Part shown: piece after piece, positions 47,101 to 55,279 of the stretch
Numbering within the stretch: the stretch's first letter is position 1
How the letters are laid out: every line of letters begins with the position of its first letter
Source of the DNA: Ornithodoros turicata
Lineage: Eukaryota > Arthropoda > Arachnida > Ixodida > Argasidae
Length of the DNA stretch: 64,000 nucleotides
Reading direction: 5' to 3'
Assembly (NCBI RefSeq): GCF_037126465.1
Contig: NC_088201.1
Location: forward strand, 25,776,550 to 25,840,549
Position numbers and translations under genes: made by a program
The notes under the pieces: generated by a model
What the model was told of the DNA's origin: nothing
Databases searched by the model: none
Seen by the model: only the letters and a program-made list of their open reading frames with translations

Positions 47101-50100
47101 CAACTTGCAACTGACAATCGAACAATAAAATTAACATTTAGAATTCCATAATCACAATTAGAGGCACTACAGAAAATACCCTCACTTGTGCAAAGCTACT
47201 GGCGACAATACAGTTTTAGTACATCGTACGCGATCGCCTTTGCGTACGTAAGGGATAGCGTTGATGGTTCTGCGCACGCCCATAACAAAGCTTCGCGCAG
47301 TGCACAGGACCACCAACGTTATCCCTTGCGTACGCAAAGGTGATAATAGAGCGTTTTAGTAGATTGCACACGAAGGCGACAGCGTACGTAACGCATAGTG
47401 TTGTTGGTTCTGCGCACTGCGCGAAGCTCTTTCTGTTATGGGCGTGCGTAGAACAATCAACGCTATCCCTTACGTACGCAAAGGCCAGAGCGTACGATGC
47501 ACTAGAACTCTCGTGTACGATGTAGTAAAACTAACATGTTTCCGGTTTCATTCGCGTAGAATTGAATGACAGATCGATATTGAGCTTCCGGCAAGGTTTC
47601 CTTGAGAGCGCAGGCGTTCACGATAAAGACAAGGTTAGGCGAAGTTTACATTCCAGGAATAGCAGACGCGAAGCGCACAAATTTGCAAGGTGTTCGTACA
47701 GGATGCGTTGCCAACACACATACATCAAGCATGTACGATTCACGCTCTGGCGAAACAAGCTGCGCACAATCGAATGAGCAAGTAAATGGCGGCCAAAGAT
47801 TCGCTGTGAGGAGCTGAACACAACTGTTCCGACAAGGCACCTACAGCATCAACCAGGTCTGGGCTCGCTACGTCCAACGAGACGTTACATTCATCGGTGG
47901 ACGTAATGGCGCATTGGATGCAACGGCTCGTTGGCTATAACGGCACGGTATGGACGTACCGACACGTTGGATGTAACCGCACGGTGGACTTTGTGATCTT
48001 TTGGATGTAAATGCTCGATGGATAAGCGGCTTCAGGATATGTCGGTCGTGAACTAATATGGCATCGATGTAGTTTTGGAATCAGCCACTCCGTAACACAT
48101 ATTTCGCGGCGTATCCTCGGAATGTTTGTTTGTTTTCATGACGTGATGTGATAAAGAAAAAAAAATGGGGATGTGAGTTTCGACGACGTCGAACTGGCTA
48201 CCCCAGTACTCTTACACAAACAGAGGAGATGATGAAAAACAGATTTTTGTTTTCGTGAGAGTCCGTCAAATTACGATGTTTTATGATTTGATATGTTCAC
48301 AAGAAACGGACAGAGTTGCTGTCGTGAGAGAATAAATTAGATCAGGTTCTAAATTACGAGGTTGGTCCACAAGTTGAAATCACCAGATCTCAAAATATTC
48401 ACGAATAGTATTAGGTAAAAAAGGTAAAACCGCATTAGGTAAAAAAGCTGCTGGTCGTGTGTGTCATTCTGCTTGCCGTAGGCCTCGCAGAGGGCGGGCC
48501 GCTCGTCACGACCAACGCAACAGCGCGCGTCCTAGGCAGACTTCCAAGGAAACCGTACCGGCATGTGATCGTCGGGGGAAACCGAGACAAAACCTCCTGA
48601 CAGCGCGGCCGGACTGGGCATAAGTAAGAAAGCACCAACATATGACTTTACGACAACGAATGGCGCGAAGGCAGCCAACGATAAAAGTGACAACAAAGCA
48701 GTGACAAAGAACTTCCTGGAATGCAGACGCAGCATTGAGATTTTTTCTATTTTCAAAGCGCTGTCCGTTGACAATACAAAACACCATCTGCTGTACACCT
48801 AACATTTTATTAATATGCGCGTTGCTCCACACATGCGCATTGCTTAGAACTCAGTTGATGTTGACGAAAAAATAGGGAGAAATAGGGAACTCAGTAACAT
48901 GCCTCATACCCTAACGACCTTCGTTTTGTGGTTGTACCAATATAGAAGCTGCCTATGAACCAATCAATGTCAATCCGTATTACAGGTCACTTTTTATTTA
49001 GTTATTTTTTTCCTATTCAAAGAAGTACCCGTGAGGTACCGCGTTGGCATCTAGGTTTGACACAGGCGTCTATATTCAGCGACACCTGCGTTCTTTGCGC
49101 TGGCATTGGAACCACTGTCCCACACTTTCCTTACGTCTGTGGATGTAATGGCGCAATGGACGTAACAGCTCGTTGTGTATGGTTTTCCGTTGGATGTAAC
49201 TGTCGTTTGTATGCAAGAGCAGGGTGGAGGTAACGACTCGTTTTTGGATGCAAGAGCACGATGGACGTAACGGCGCGTTGGACGTAGTGGCACGGAATCC
49301 ATAAACCACACTGCCTCCCACGAGCTGGCCTCTGACACGACCTGAGCACCCGGTAACGAGATGCTAGAGCTTTAATAAATCGGAAGGTGTTGACAATACT
49401 GGTACAAAAAAAAAAAAAAAAGAACGTAAGCCAGTCGCCTTGTTCCTTTGAAGCGAATGACATCACGTTGCTGATCTGATTTGCGAGCTTCCTTTATCGT
49501 ATCTCGTTTGCGAAGAGTACTTACCATCTACTAAAGCTCCTATAAACCAACCGCTATCTGTTTATATAGGCGGGTGTATATATACACAGACACTAGAGCG
49601 GCTCTTTTCGGTTCCAGAGCAACAATTTCCTTATCGTGCGAGTGCCTGGCAATGACCTATTACGTGTCTTGTAACATGATCACTCGCAAGTGCACACGCC
49701 CGTTCACTACACATTATCTACGACCTTGTCGATTAATAGCGATATCCAAAGGTTAAAATAAGCTGCCGAACAGGGGGCAGAATACATGAAATAGAAAATA
49801 TTATATTAGTAGAAGAAAATATAGTAGTAGAAAATATTTTATTCGCGAACAGAGCTTTTCGAAAAATCGCGTCTAGTTCTATAAACTGGCTATGTGGGTT
49901 TTTATGACATGCGTTTTTTGCATCACAACGTTGAGACTTGATAACCCTATATCGATGCGCAGTTTGTACGCCCTCCCGTACAGCTGTCGAAACAAATCTT
50001 CATAATCTCGTGACCAGGGTGCTCCAATCGCGTCGTAGTTCGCTCGCGAGCCGCACACGAATGTAATCTAAGCCATCCTGGACACCCCTCTTGCACGAAC

Positions 50101-53100
50101 ATTCGACGAGTCACGCTGTTTGGACACTATTGTTTCGTGCGCGCACCTCGACCACACAGGATAAACAAGACTGCACGTGATCTATTATCGGTGATCCGTA
50201 TTGGCACACGATACCGCTGGCTAAAAATAAACCACAGTTTGCCTATATGGTTGCCTATTTCAGCCCCACACCTATACTGACGGCAGAATCAAAATTTGGA
50301 AAGGGTGGGGGGGGGGGGGGGGATGCATAAGATAGAGCCCGATATACTGCACTAAACACCGAATGATTTGACTTTACTGGCGCAAGGATAACAGATCTAA
50401 ACACCGAATGAACAGGTCAATTTCAGGAACAAGAATCTCGACGAAGCGTACACTTCTCGTGTTTTTTTTTTTTTTTTTTTTATTGTTTTTTTCTCCACAA
50501 TGTAGGGTTCCACATCGCAAGACAGCCCATCGTGAGCGATGCCACAGTCGCCGGACCGTGAATTTTATCCAGTGCTCCAACGTGCGCCGTAATACTGAAA
50601 GGTGCCGCCAGGGCTGCTATGGTCTGCGAGACAGCAAGATGCGCCAGTGTCGCTGTGGGGCGCATTCGGTTGAAGATACGCCCCCTCAACGCCATCGAAG
50701 TTTTGTAAGCAGCCGGGCCAGCAAATAATGTCCAGACGGTCGCTCAGCCAGATAAAACCAACATGGATAAGCATAAAGTGGAAGGAAATATTTGAAGCCC
50801 TCTTGAAGCCGACCACGGCACATGAATAAACAAGCGAGGAAAGATAGAATACAAATACGAGGCCCGTTTCCTCTATCTGCAGAGTACACCTTCACATGAC
50901 CGAGTGACTTGCCTTCACGCTTGCCGAAATTATTCCGTCAGCCGCCACGTTGAAAATTCCGGTCGGACATCTGGCAGTCTTATGAGTTCGATCCTTTTTC
51001 TAGGCCACAGGGAGGAGGACTTAACTACATTATGTCCAGATTATTCCAGATGCACTCAGAGGCGACAATGGCTGCACGTTCGTAGTGCAATGTTCGTAAC
51101 AGTCTGTAAAACCCAGCCAGAAACGTAGCAAAATATAGATTTCGGGAGGGGTTCTATGTACACGGGGAAGAGGATTTTGCACTAGTTTTCAGTCTCCCAA
51201 ACGCGCTACCAAAGGTACGATTTCAGGGGGAAGCCGAGGCGGTGACCACTTTTCTGGCCACGCCACTGGTAAGATCAGTGTAAAGATGACCAAGGATGCG
51301 ATGTATCGTGTGCCCGTTTGCACACTGCTAGACAAGCACTTATGAAAGCATGAATGCCCAAGGGCGGCTATGCCTAAGCTGAAAGAGACTAATCCTCAGA
51401 ATGACAGGTGTTGCAGACATTCATCCTGCGACACTGCATTAGGTGGTGTTTTGGTGTTTTATGGCACACGATACTGCAGTGGGGATAATTCCTGGAATAT
51501 ACACGACACGAAGTCTATCTGGACTTGGGTGTTCTTGAAAGCGGAATGGGCAACCGGATTCTAGAATAATTCAGCTGGACAATGATTTCATTCTGCTTTC
51601 AGATGGAGATTGTAATGAGCAAACACGAAATTAGGGAAAGTGACCCAGACACCGTTACCGGTAGGCTATAGACATGGAATATGCAGGGGACCACAAACTA
51701 CGTAAATGGTCAATCGTGGCTTAATCTCACGGAGTGAGATAATTTTGTTGGGAATGAGTTGCCGTAAATGGAATGCTAGAAGTTAGTGGCTGCACTTTGC
51801 AGGGTGCATAGGTGGGGTCCGTTCCGTTGGGGCTACCACATTTACGAAAAAAATAATAAAAATTCAAACGTTATGTCAGCCGCAACAATGTCACAAAATA
51901 TGGGCATCGACCACATAGTTGAGTTTTCCGGTTTCTTGTAAATCGCTAAAATACACCCAGTGTTAGGGTTACCCCAGTGTCGTTTTGTCTTATCCCTAAC
52001 ACTGGGGGTATTTTAGCGATTTTCGAATGAAGAACCGAAGAGCCCAATTTTTAACCTTATTTTTGATTTAATTTCCTGTCACCGCACTCTCCAGAGTTGA
52101 ATTAAATTCTGACTGACTATTGGTATGTTTTCTGAGTTGTCTACGTGGTATGGAGTAGCCGGCTTCGACGTTGGTGGTGCCAATTTTCTCAATTTTTTGT
52201 CTTTTTCACTCACTCGCCCCGCTCCTCATGTCAGGGCAAAACTGGCTTGACTACAACAGAGCCAAAAGTTAACTTTCGATCGTGCTGGTTTGCCAGAGTC
52301 AAACCAAATTCAAAATATGTTTAAAAATGCGCGGTAACACGTGCAGGGGAATTTGTCCCGACCTTTTCATACCATTTGACAAAGCCCTGAAACAGCTTCA
52401 CGTGAAAGTGTTCACGCTGTGTCACTCCCTCCGAAATACCAAAAGCACAGCTTCGTATGAGAGACTGAAAAAGCTAACGCCCCCTCCTTTATCGGAACTC
52501 GCGGAGCGGTTCGATGACAACAGGTAGCATGGGTGACGCAGAGCATGAAATACAGAGCACCCTTTAATATAATCGAAGGAAAGGAAGACAGAAAAGAAAA
52601 AAAAAAAAAAAACTGCGGGCGATATGGCGACCCAAACTCCATGATTCATCGCACCTCAGGTTATCTCCCTCAACTCACGCCTTGCAAAATATTTTACCGC
52701 GTGAACCAGTGAAATGCAGGAGATGTTACTGAAAATCGCACTACAATGATAAAAATTCGGGGGTAAATTGAGTCCTGCCAATATCGCAAGGAACCTGCCA
52801 ACCGCCTGGGTAAGGTGGACCAAATTCATTTTTGACAATTGAAAATTACCTTGGCACAAACACGAAGCTTCATGCAAGAATGAGACCAGGTATCCTTAAG
52901 GGTTATTTAACACCCCTTTTCAACAGCCGCGTGTCGTCACGCCCTTCACGAAAAGAGAAAAAAGAAAGAAAATGGGAAAGCGCTCCAAGACTTCAGGAGC
53001 GAAAATACAAAAGCTAAGCAAGTTGAAACGCCTGAACTTTACTGGTGAGTTTCTTTCACGTCAATAGCAGGTTAGAAAACATTAACTGCTGTTTGACGTG

Positions 53101-53431
53101 CAGAAAACAGATAACACGGCTTCCAGTCTGGCTGCGTGACTGCTGCACAAACACCAGACTAGACACCGCCCATTGAGGTATTCCGCAGATAGCCTAAAAT
53201 GCTATCGCTATAAACATGCACATCTTACCAAGCCTTGACCCGAATGAGAACTTCCCCTTCTGCTGCAGCTGGCTCTGGCTTCTTCAGAATCTTGACAGAC
53301 TTGAGTCCGCCAAACCCAGTGAGGACGATGGCCCGCATTTCCTTTGCGGGAGGAGCGGCCGCTTCTTCGGTCGGAGCAGCCGCGGCAGGCTTGGGCTCTT
53401 CGGTCTTGTTTGCTGCTTCCGTCTCAGACAT
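28011..53431 (-). CDS. VAT1: VAT1-like oxidoreductase, complete, ten exons
   Basis: Homologue of synaptic vesicle membrane protein VAT-1, a zinc-free member of the MDR quinone oxidoreductase family that binds NADPH and associates with vesicle or mitochondrial membranes. Exons in transcript order: 53431-53229, 39577-39448, 39335-39120, 38236-38094, 36441-36338, 35820-35765, 34307-34113, 31479-31381, 30796-30691, 28021-28011; total 1263 bases, 420 aa. Every junction is GT-AG and in phase. Residues 1-31 are an Ala/Glu/Pro-rich leader; about 32-148 is the GroES-like catalytic fold (GLNFLDLMVRQG, GFECAGEVEAVGEGV); the Rossmann segment starts at VLVHSVGGGVGHAVAQL (about 174-190), the NADPH-binding glycine motif. 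Residues about 285-365 (WWQVDKVSPIKL... VAEAMQKMHDHKNVGK) match the VAT1 C-terminal part. The last 55 residues are a Lys/Glu/Pro-rich tail. Intron 1 is 13,651 bp. Orthology to VAT1 rather than VAT1L is not settled here. Confidence 0.94.
29288..29820. mobile_element. 533-bp TIR element with TA ends, in VAT1 intron 9
   Basis: The left end reads TACCGTAATTTCATGAGTAT and the right end in reverse complement TACTGTAATTTCACGCGTAT; both continue into AAGCC(G/A)CA motifs. GATAAGCCGCA/GATAAGCTGCG recurs inside both ends as subterminal repeats. TA at each terminus fits a TA target site (Tc1/mariner-like mode). No transposase frame. Confidence 0.78.
30691..30796 (-). CDS. VAT1: VAT1-like exon 9
   Basis: Acceptor CCTTTACAG, donor A|GTAAGT. 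Encodes SKGKDKESKEGK to EEQSPPA (383-417), a charged low-complexity tail. Reading through the donor would add about 50 unrelated residues before a stop, an alternative C-terminus if the donor is skipped. Confidence 0.85.
31381..31479 (-). CDS. VAT1: VAT1-like exon 8
   Basis: Acceptor TCAACTTCAG, donor GTAGGC. VAEAMQKMHDHKNVGKLTLD then a Lys/Pro run ending QPEK (350-382). Confidence 0.93.
31577..32322. mobile_element. About 745-bp TIR element in VAT1 intron 7
   Basis: The left end GGGCCTGGATCTTGAGGCA is an imperfect inverted repeat of the right end (GTGCCGAAAAATCCGGGCCC, read on plus). The interior has repeated GCCTxxxT motifs near both ends and a G13 run at 32249-32261. hAT-like by its ends; the target duplication is not clear. 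Confidence 0.6.
32523..33173. mobile_element. 651-bp non-autonomous hAT element in VAT1 intron 7
   Basis: It starts CAGGCTTGTAAAAGTTTCTC and ends in reverse complement CAGGCTTGTACATGACTTAC. Inside both ends are AAGTATTTAAG/GAGTAACTT motifs typical of a widespread hAT type. Flanking octamers GCGCATAG and ATGCACAG match at 6 of 8 positions, differing by transitions. Confidence 0.75.
33360..33473. repeat. Nested palindrome in VAT1 intron 7
   Basis: The inner arms are 33416-33435 and 33437-33458 (TGCACTCTGCGTGCAATGAG against its complement), and outer TGCACGAAAC / GTTTCGTGCA blocks flank them. Almost no loop. It probably derives from a foldback MITE. Confidence 0.75.
34113..34307 (-). CDS. VAT1: VAT1-like exon 7
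   Basis: Acceptor TTTCTTCTAG, donor GTATGT. 65 codons, WWQVDKVSPIKLYDESK to SSWAFED (285-349). Confidence 0.94.
35540..35650. repeat. Diverged repeat pair, copy 1
   Basis: AAGCTATGAG ... AAGAGAATATATAACTACT is similar over about 90 bases to 38385-38475 (AAGCTATGAGCGGCGTAG ... AAGAGAATATGCAACTACT), same orientation. Confidence 0.5.
35765..35820 (-). CDS. VAT1: VAT1-like exon 6
   Basis: 56 bases, acceptor TGCTTCACAG, donor GTAAGT. Completes Gly266, then TSCIVAGETKSFFSFAKS (267-284). Confidence 0.9.
36338..36441 (-). CDS. VAT1: VAT1-like exon 5
   Basis: Acceptor TTTTCTCTAG, donor GTAAGT. Residues 232-265, ISPDGIDLVLDCLCGEDC to GRYVLY, matching the VAT1 D-x-V-x-D-x-L-G-G region. Confidence 0.92.
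36772..36857. repeat. Inverted repeat in VAT1 intron 4
   Basis: CCATGACGAAACAAGC (36772) pairs with GCTTGTTTCGTCATGG ending 36857; the stem continues inward through AAGCATGGGC/GCCCATGC and the ATGAAAAACA/TGTTTTTC region. Confidence 0.75.
38094..38236 (-). CDS. VAT1: VAT1-like exon 4
   Basis: Acceptor TGTTTACAG, donor GTGTGT. Residues 184-230 (GHAVAQLCKTV...DYVQEVN) plus two bases of Lys231. A nearer GTAAAC would break the frame into exon 5, so the GTGTGT donor was chosen. Confidence 0.9.
38385..38475. repeat. Diverged repeat pair, copy 2
   Basis: See 35540-35650. Lies in VAT1 intron 3. Confidence 0.5.
39120..39335 (-). CDS. VAT1: VAT1-like exon 3
   Basis: Acceptor GCCTTCCAG, donor GTAAGT. 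Residues 112-183, VGDRVAALTEY through VLVHSVGGGV. The preceding intron is only 112 bp (39336-39447). Confidence 0.94.
39448..39577 (-). CDS. VAT1: VAT1-like exon 2
   Basis: Acceptor CTTTGTAG, donor GTGATC. Completes Cys68, then GLNFLDLMVRQG to GEGVNDFK (69-111). Confidence 0.93.
40425..40905. mobile_element. Possible degenerate TIR element
   Basis: AATTCCATTGGGAAAGCAAT (from about 40500), then TTTTTGCCCCG, is an imperfect inverted match of the CGGGGCAAAACTTTGACCC ... GCCAATGGAATG segment at 40859-40899. Further TCCATTG/CAATGGA copies occur at about 40427, 40577 and 40833. No transposase. Confidence 0.45.
41123..41162. repeat. (AT)n microsatellite followed by poly-T
   Basis: 20 AT units, then a T run to about 41176. 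Confidence 0.95.
47209..47532. mobile_element. Nested palindromic MITE (about 320 bp)
   Basis: The outer ends AGTTTTAGTACATCGTACGC and (reverse complement) AGTTTTACTACATCGTACAC are inverted. Inside, CCTTTGCGTACGTAAGGGAT is inverted against ATCCCTTACGTACGCAAAGG at the far end, and each half is itself palindromic (CTTTGCGTACG... to ...CGTACGCAAAGG at 47231-47341). GCGCAGTGC and GCCCATAAC blocks recur in both orientations. Confidence 0.8.
47898..48032. repeat. 17-bp minisatellite, array 1
   Basis: About eight degenerate units of TGGATGTAACGGCTCGT type in tandem, mostly exactly 17 bases. Confidence 0.8.
49140..49295. repeat. 17-bp minisatellite, array 2
   Basis: About nine degenerate units of the same 17-bp consensus (e.g. 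TGGACGTAACGGCGCGT), same orientation, 1.1 kb from array 1. Confidence 0.8.
51118..51268. mobile_element. hAT-like MITE, GGCGTAGCCAG family, degraded copy
   Basis: The interior ATTTCGGGAGGGG ... GGTACGATTTCAGGGGG and the right end TTTTCTGGCCACGCCACTG parallel 53919-54078. The left end is eroded. Confidence 0.6.
51941..52022. repeat. Inverted repeat, near-perfect 28-bp arms
   Basis: AATCGCTAAAATACACCCAG (51941-51960, continuing TGTTAGGG) against its complement at 51994-52022 with one extra G. The loop is about 25 bases. Confidence 0.8.
53229..53431 (-). CDS. VAT1: VAT1-like exon 1
   Basis: ATG at 53431-53429; 67 codons plus TG of Cys68; donor GTAAGA at 53228-53223. Encodes the Ala/Pro leader and the first strands of the GroES-like fold (MRAIVLTGFGGL). 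Confidence 0.93.
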
Positions 53432-53640
53432 TTCTGACTATGAGCCTAAAGCTAAACTACAACTCTGACTACAACAGCAGAGGCTGCTTCCTAAGCGAAC
53501 AAAAGAACTGGAGATGTTACTTCAACGTGACTCAACTGGTGGCTCACTGGCGGGGTGGCACAGCTTGACAGCTCAGAAAAAAGAAACGCGCGCGCGCATC
53601 ACCCGTAGGCCGCGCGGAAGTATACATTAACTGTAATAGT
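53432..53640 (-). promoter_or_regulatory. Putative 5' UTR and promoter region of the VAT1-like gene
   Basis: CpG-containing sequence upstream of the ATG, including a CGCGCGCGC run near 53587-53596 and an ETS-like CGGAAG at 53615-53620. No TATA box is evident. An untranslated upstream exon cannot be excluded. Confidence 0.3.
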
Positions 53641-53918
53641 AGTGCCATCTGGGAGGTACTATGTGAAACTTGAGGCGCCATGACGGTTTCTGGCAAATTT
53701 AAGTTCTGCTTCAAACAGTATCGAAACTATTATAAACTTTGTGAACCCTCAATATAAACTATAAATTATATTTACATAATTATATATTTATCAATAATCT
53801 GGGAAGGTCTGTAGGGGAAACGACAGGAACCATTTTTATATGATTCTTCTCTCGTACTCCTATTTTCCTGTCTGGGCTCATTTGGTGTGGATTGAAACAA
53901 CATTTGTGTACTATCGAC

Positions 53919-54078
53919 CAGCAGCGTAGCCAGAAAAATATTTCGGGAGGGGATCTACGGGAACTTTACGGGGGGGGGGGATTTCACGCTCGTTTTCGCT
54001 CTCCGAAATGCACGTCCAAAGGCACGATTTCGGTGGGGGTTTGAACCCCCCCCCCCCCCATTTCTGGCTACGCCACTG
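53919..54078. mobile_element. hAT-like MITE, GGCGTAGCCAG family
   Basis: Ends CAGCAGCGTAGCCAGAAA and TTTCTGGCTACGCCACTG are inverted repeats. The inside has G10 and C14 runs and paired ATTTCGG / CACGATTTCGG motifs. Flanking octamers do not match. Confidence 0.75.
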
Positions 54079-54149
54079 TCCCTTTGTATACCCTAAAATA
54101 AAACCGGAACCGCAGTGTGTATGAATTGGAGTGTGTCTAATCGCTTGCA

Positions 54150-54790
54150 AAATCTAAAGATGATTGTAGCGGCAGAATGGAGGGGGAAGAAAGGTCTTCC
54201 TTTTTGACCTAATATCCTATAGTCCCGTTTCGCTCGCAGCTGCGCCCACGGCGTGCTGCGCTGTCCATCATATACGACCATAATGCGACTCTTGTCGCAA
54301 GGGACCAATGCTGTTGTCCGTATTACATGATACACCCTGTACACCAAAACTACCCAGTATATTGATGAATTACGTGCCGTGGAGGGTGAATTTCACTTCG
54401 TACGAGCCCCCTAAAATTCCCAAATTAAAATGCCAGCAAGGAACATGCACAGGAACCAGTGTCACTCCGTCCACAAAGGCTACTGCTGTGCTTCACTTGG
54501 CTCTGTAACATTTTGTGCTCATCAATTTTTGCTTTCAACGTCGATTAAGACACACGCCAACAGCCCCATGTTTGGTTTTCCGAGCGCAGCGCGAGACTTC
54601 GGACTCGAAAGACGAAACCCGTAAACGAAACTGACCCCTCTCCAGCGCTATGTTCCCTCTTCCGCTACAACCTAGTCGCGATGAAACATTGCGTTTTACC
54701 TCTCGTTAGGTGTGGTTGTCGAGTCACGTTATTCACGTTCTATTGGATTTCATGATGAGGACAGTGCTCCAGTTTCATCGAGAAGGCCAT
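54150..54790. repeat. Large diverged repeat, copy 1
   Basis: Blocks at 54190-54320 (AGGTCTTCCTTTTTGACCTA... CCCGTTTCGCT) and 54685-54770 (TTTTACCTC... GAGTCACGTTATTCACGTTC) are matched in the 59.8-60.35 kb region. Block order differs between the two copies. Confidence 0.6.
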
Positions 54791-55159
54791 CACCACTACG
54801 CACGCGCCCTTTTTCGATAGACAACCAGATCCCCTGCTCTGCTAACGGACTGCGAGCTTCCACGGAATAACGCAGTACCTTCACGTAAACGTCTGCAGCG
54901 ACTTCGCGTGTGGAAACTCATCGCAACGACGACAAAATTACAAATTCTTAAGGCGGCAGCATTCGAGCACGACGATAAAACCCAAGAATTGTGTCCACTT
55001 CCTGAAGACGATGCGCAGTGAACAAGACACTACGTCCTTCGGCAGTCAGCTATACCCCACCACGTTACAACGTTTCTGCTCCTCGGTTTTATCCCTCTGT
55101 TTAAACCCACTTGCCGACCACTACAGAGCAGCCCTCAGCAGCAAAAGGCAACACTCAAT
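54791..55159. other. Intergenic, nothing recognised
   Basis: No exon, RNA gene or repeat end was identified. Confidence 0.5.
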
Positions 55160-55279
55160 CAGGCGCGGATTTGGGAGGATGTCCTGACCCCCTCAATTCC
55201 TGTCGTTACATAGCGCTTCAATTGACCTTAGGTAGTGTAGCATGCCATACAAGCCAGATAAATCCTGGATCCGCCCCTG
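55160..55279. mobile_element. hAT-like MITE, CTTAGGTAGTGTA core (copy 3)
   Basis: Starts CAGGCGCGGATTTGGGAGG and ends AATCCTGGATCCGCCCCTG. Flanks CACTCAAT / CGTTCAAC match at 5 of 8, differing by transitions. Confidence 0.7.

Larger units (their letters stand above)
39578..53228 (-). other. VAT1-like intron 1 (13.65 kb)
   Basis: GT-AG intron containing only repeats as far as can be seen: (AT)n, two minisatellite arrays, a nested palindromic MITE, hAT MITE fragments, several poly-A/T runs and five copies of a CTGGCGCAAGGA motif. Open frames here (e.g. 43586-43870, 44501-44877, 50408-50816) show no family similarity. Confidence 0.85.

Noticed and set aside
50408..50816. Open frames near a T20 run in VAT1 intron 1
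   Set aside because: No domain recognised; a short GAGCGATGCCACAG segment also occurs near 21873, suggesting a repeat remnant.
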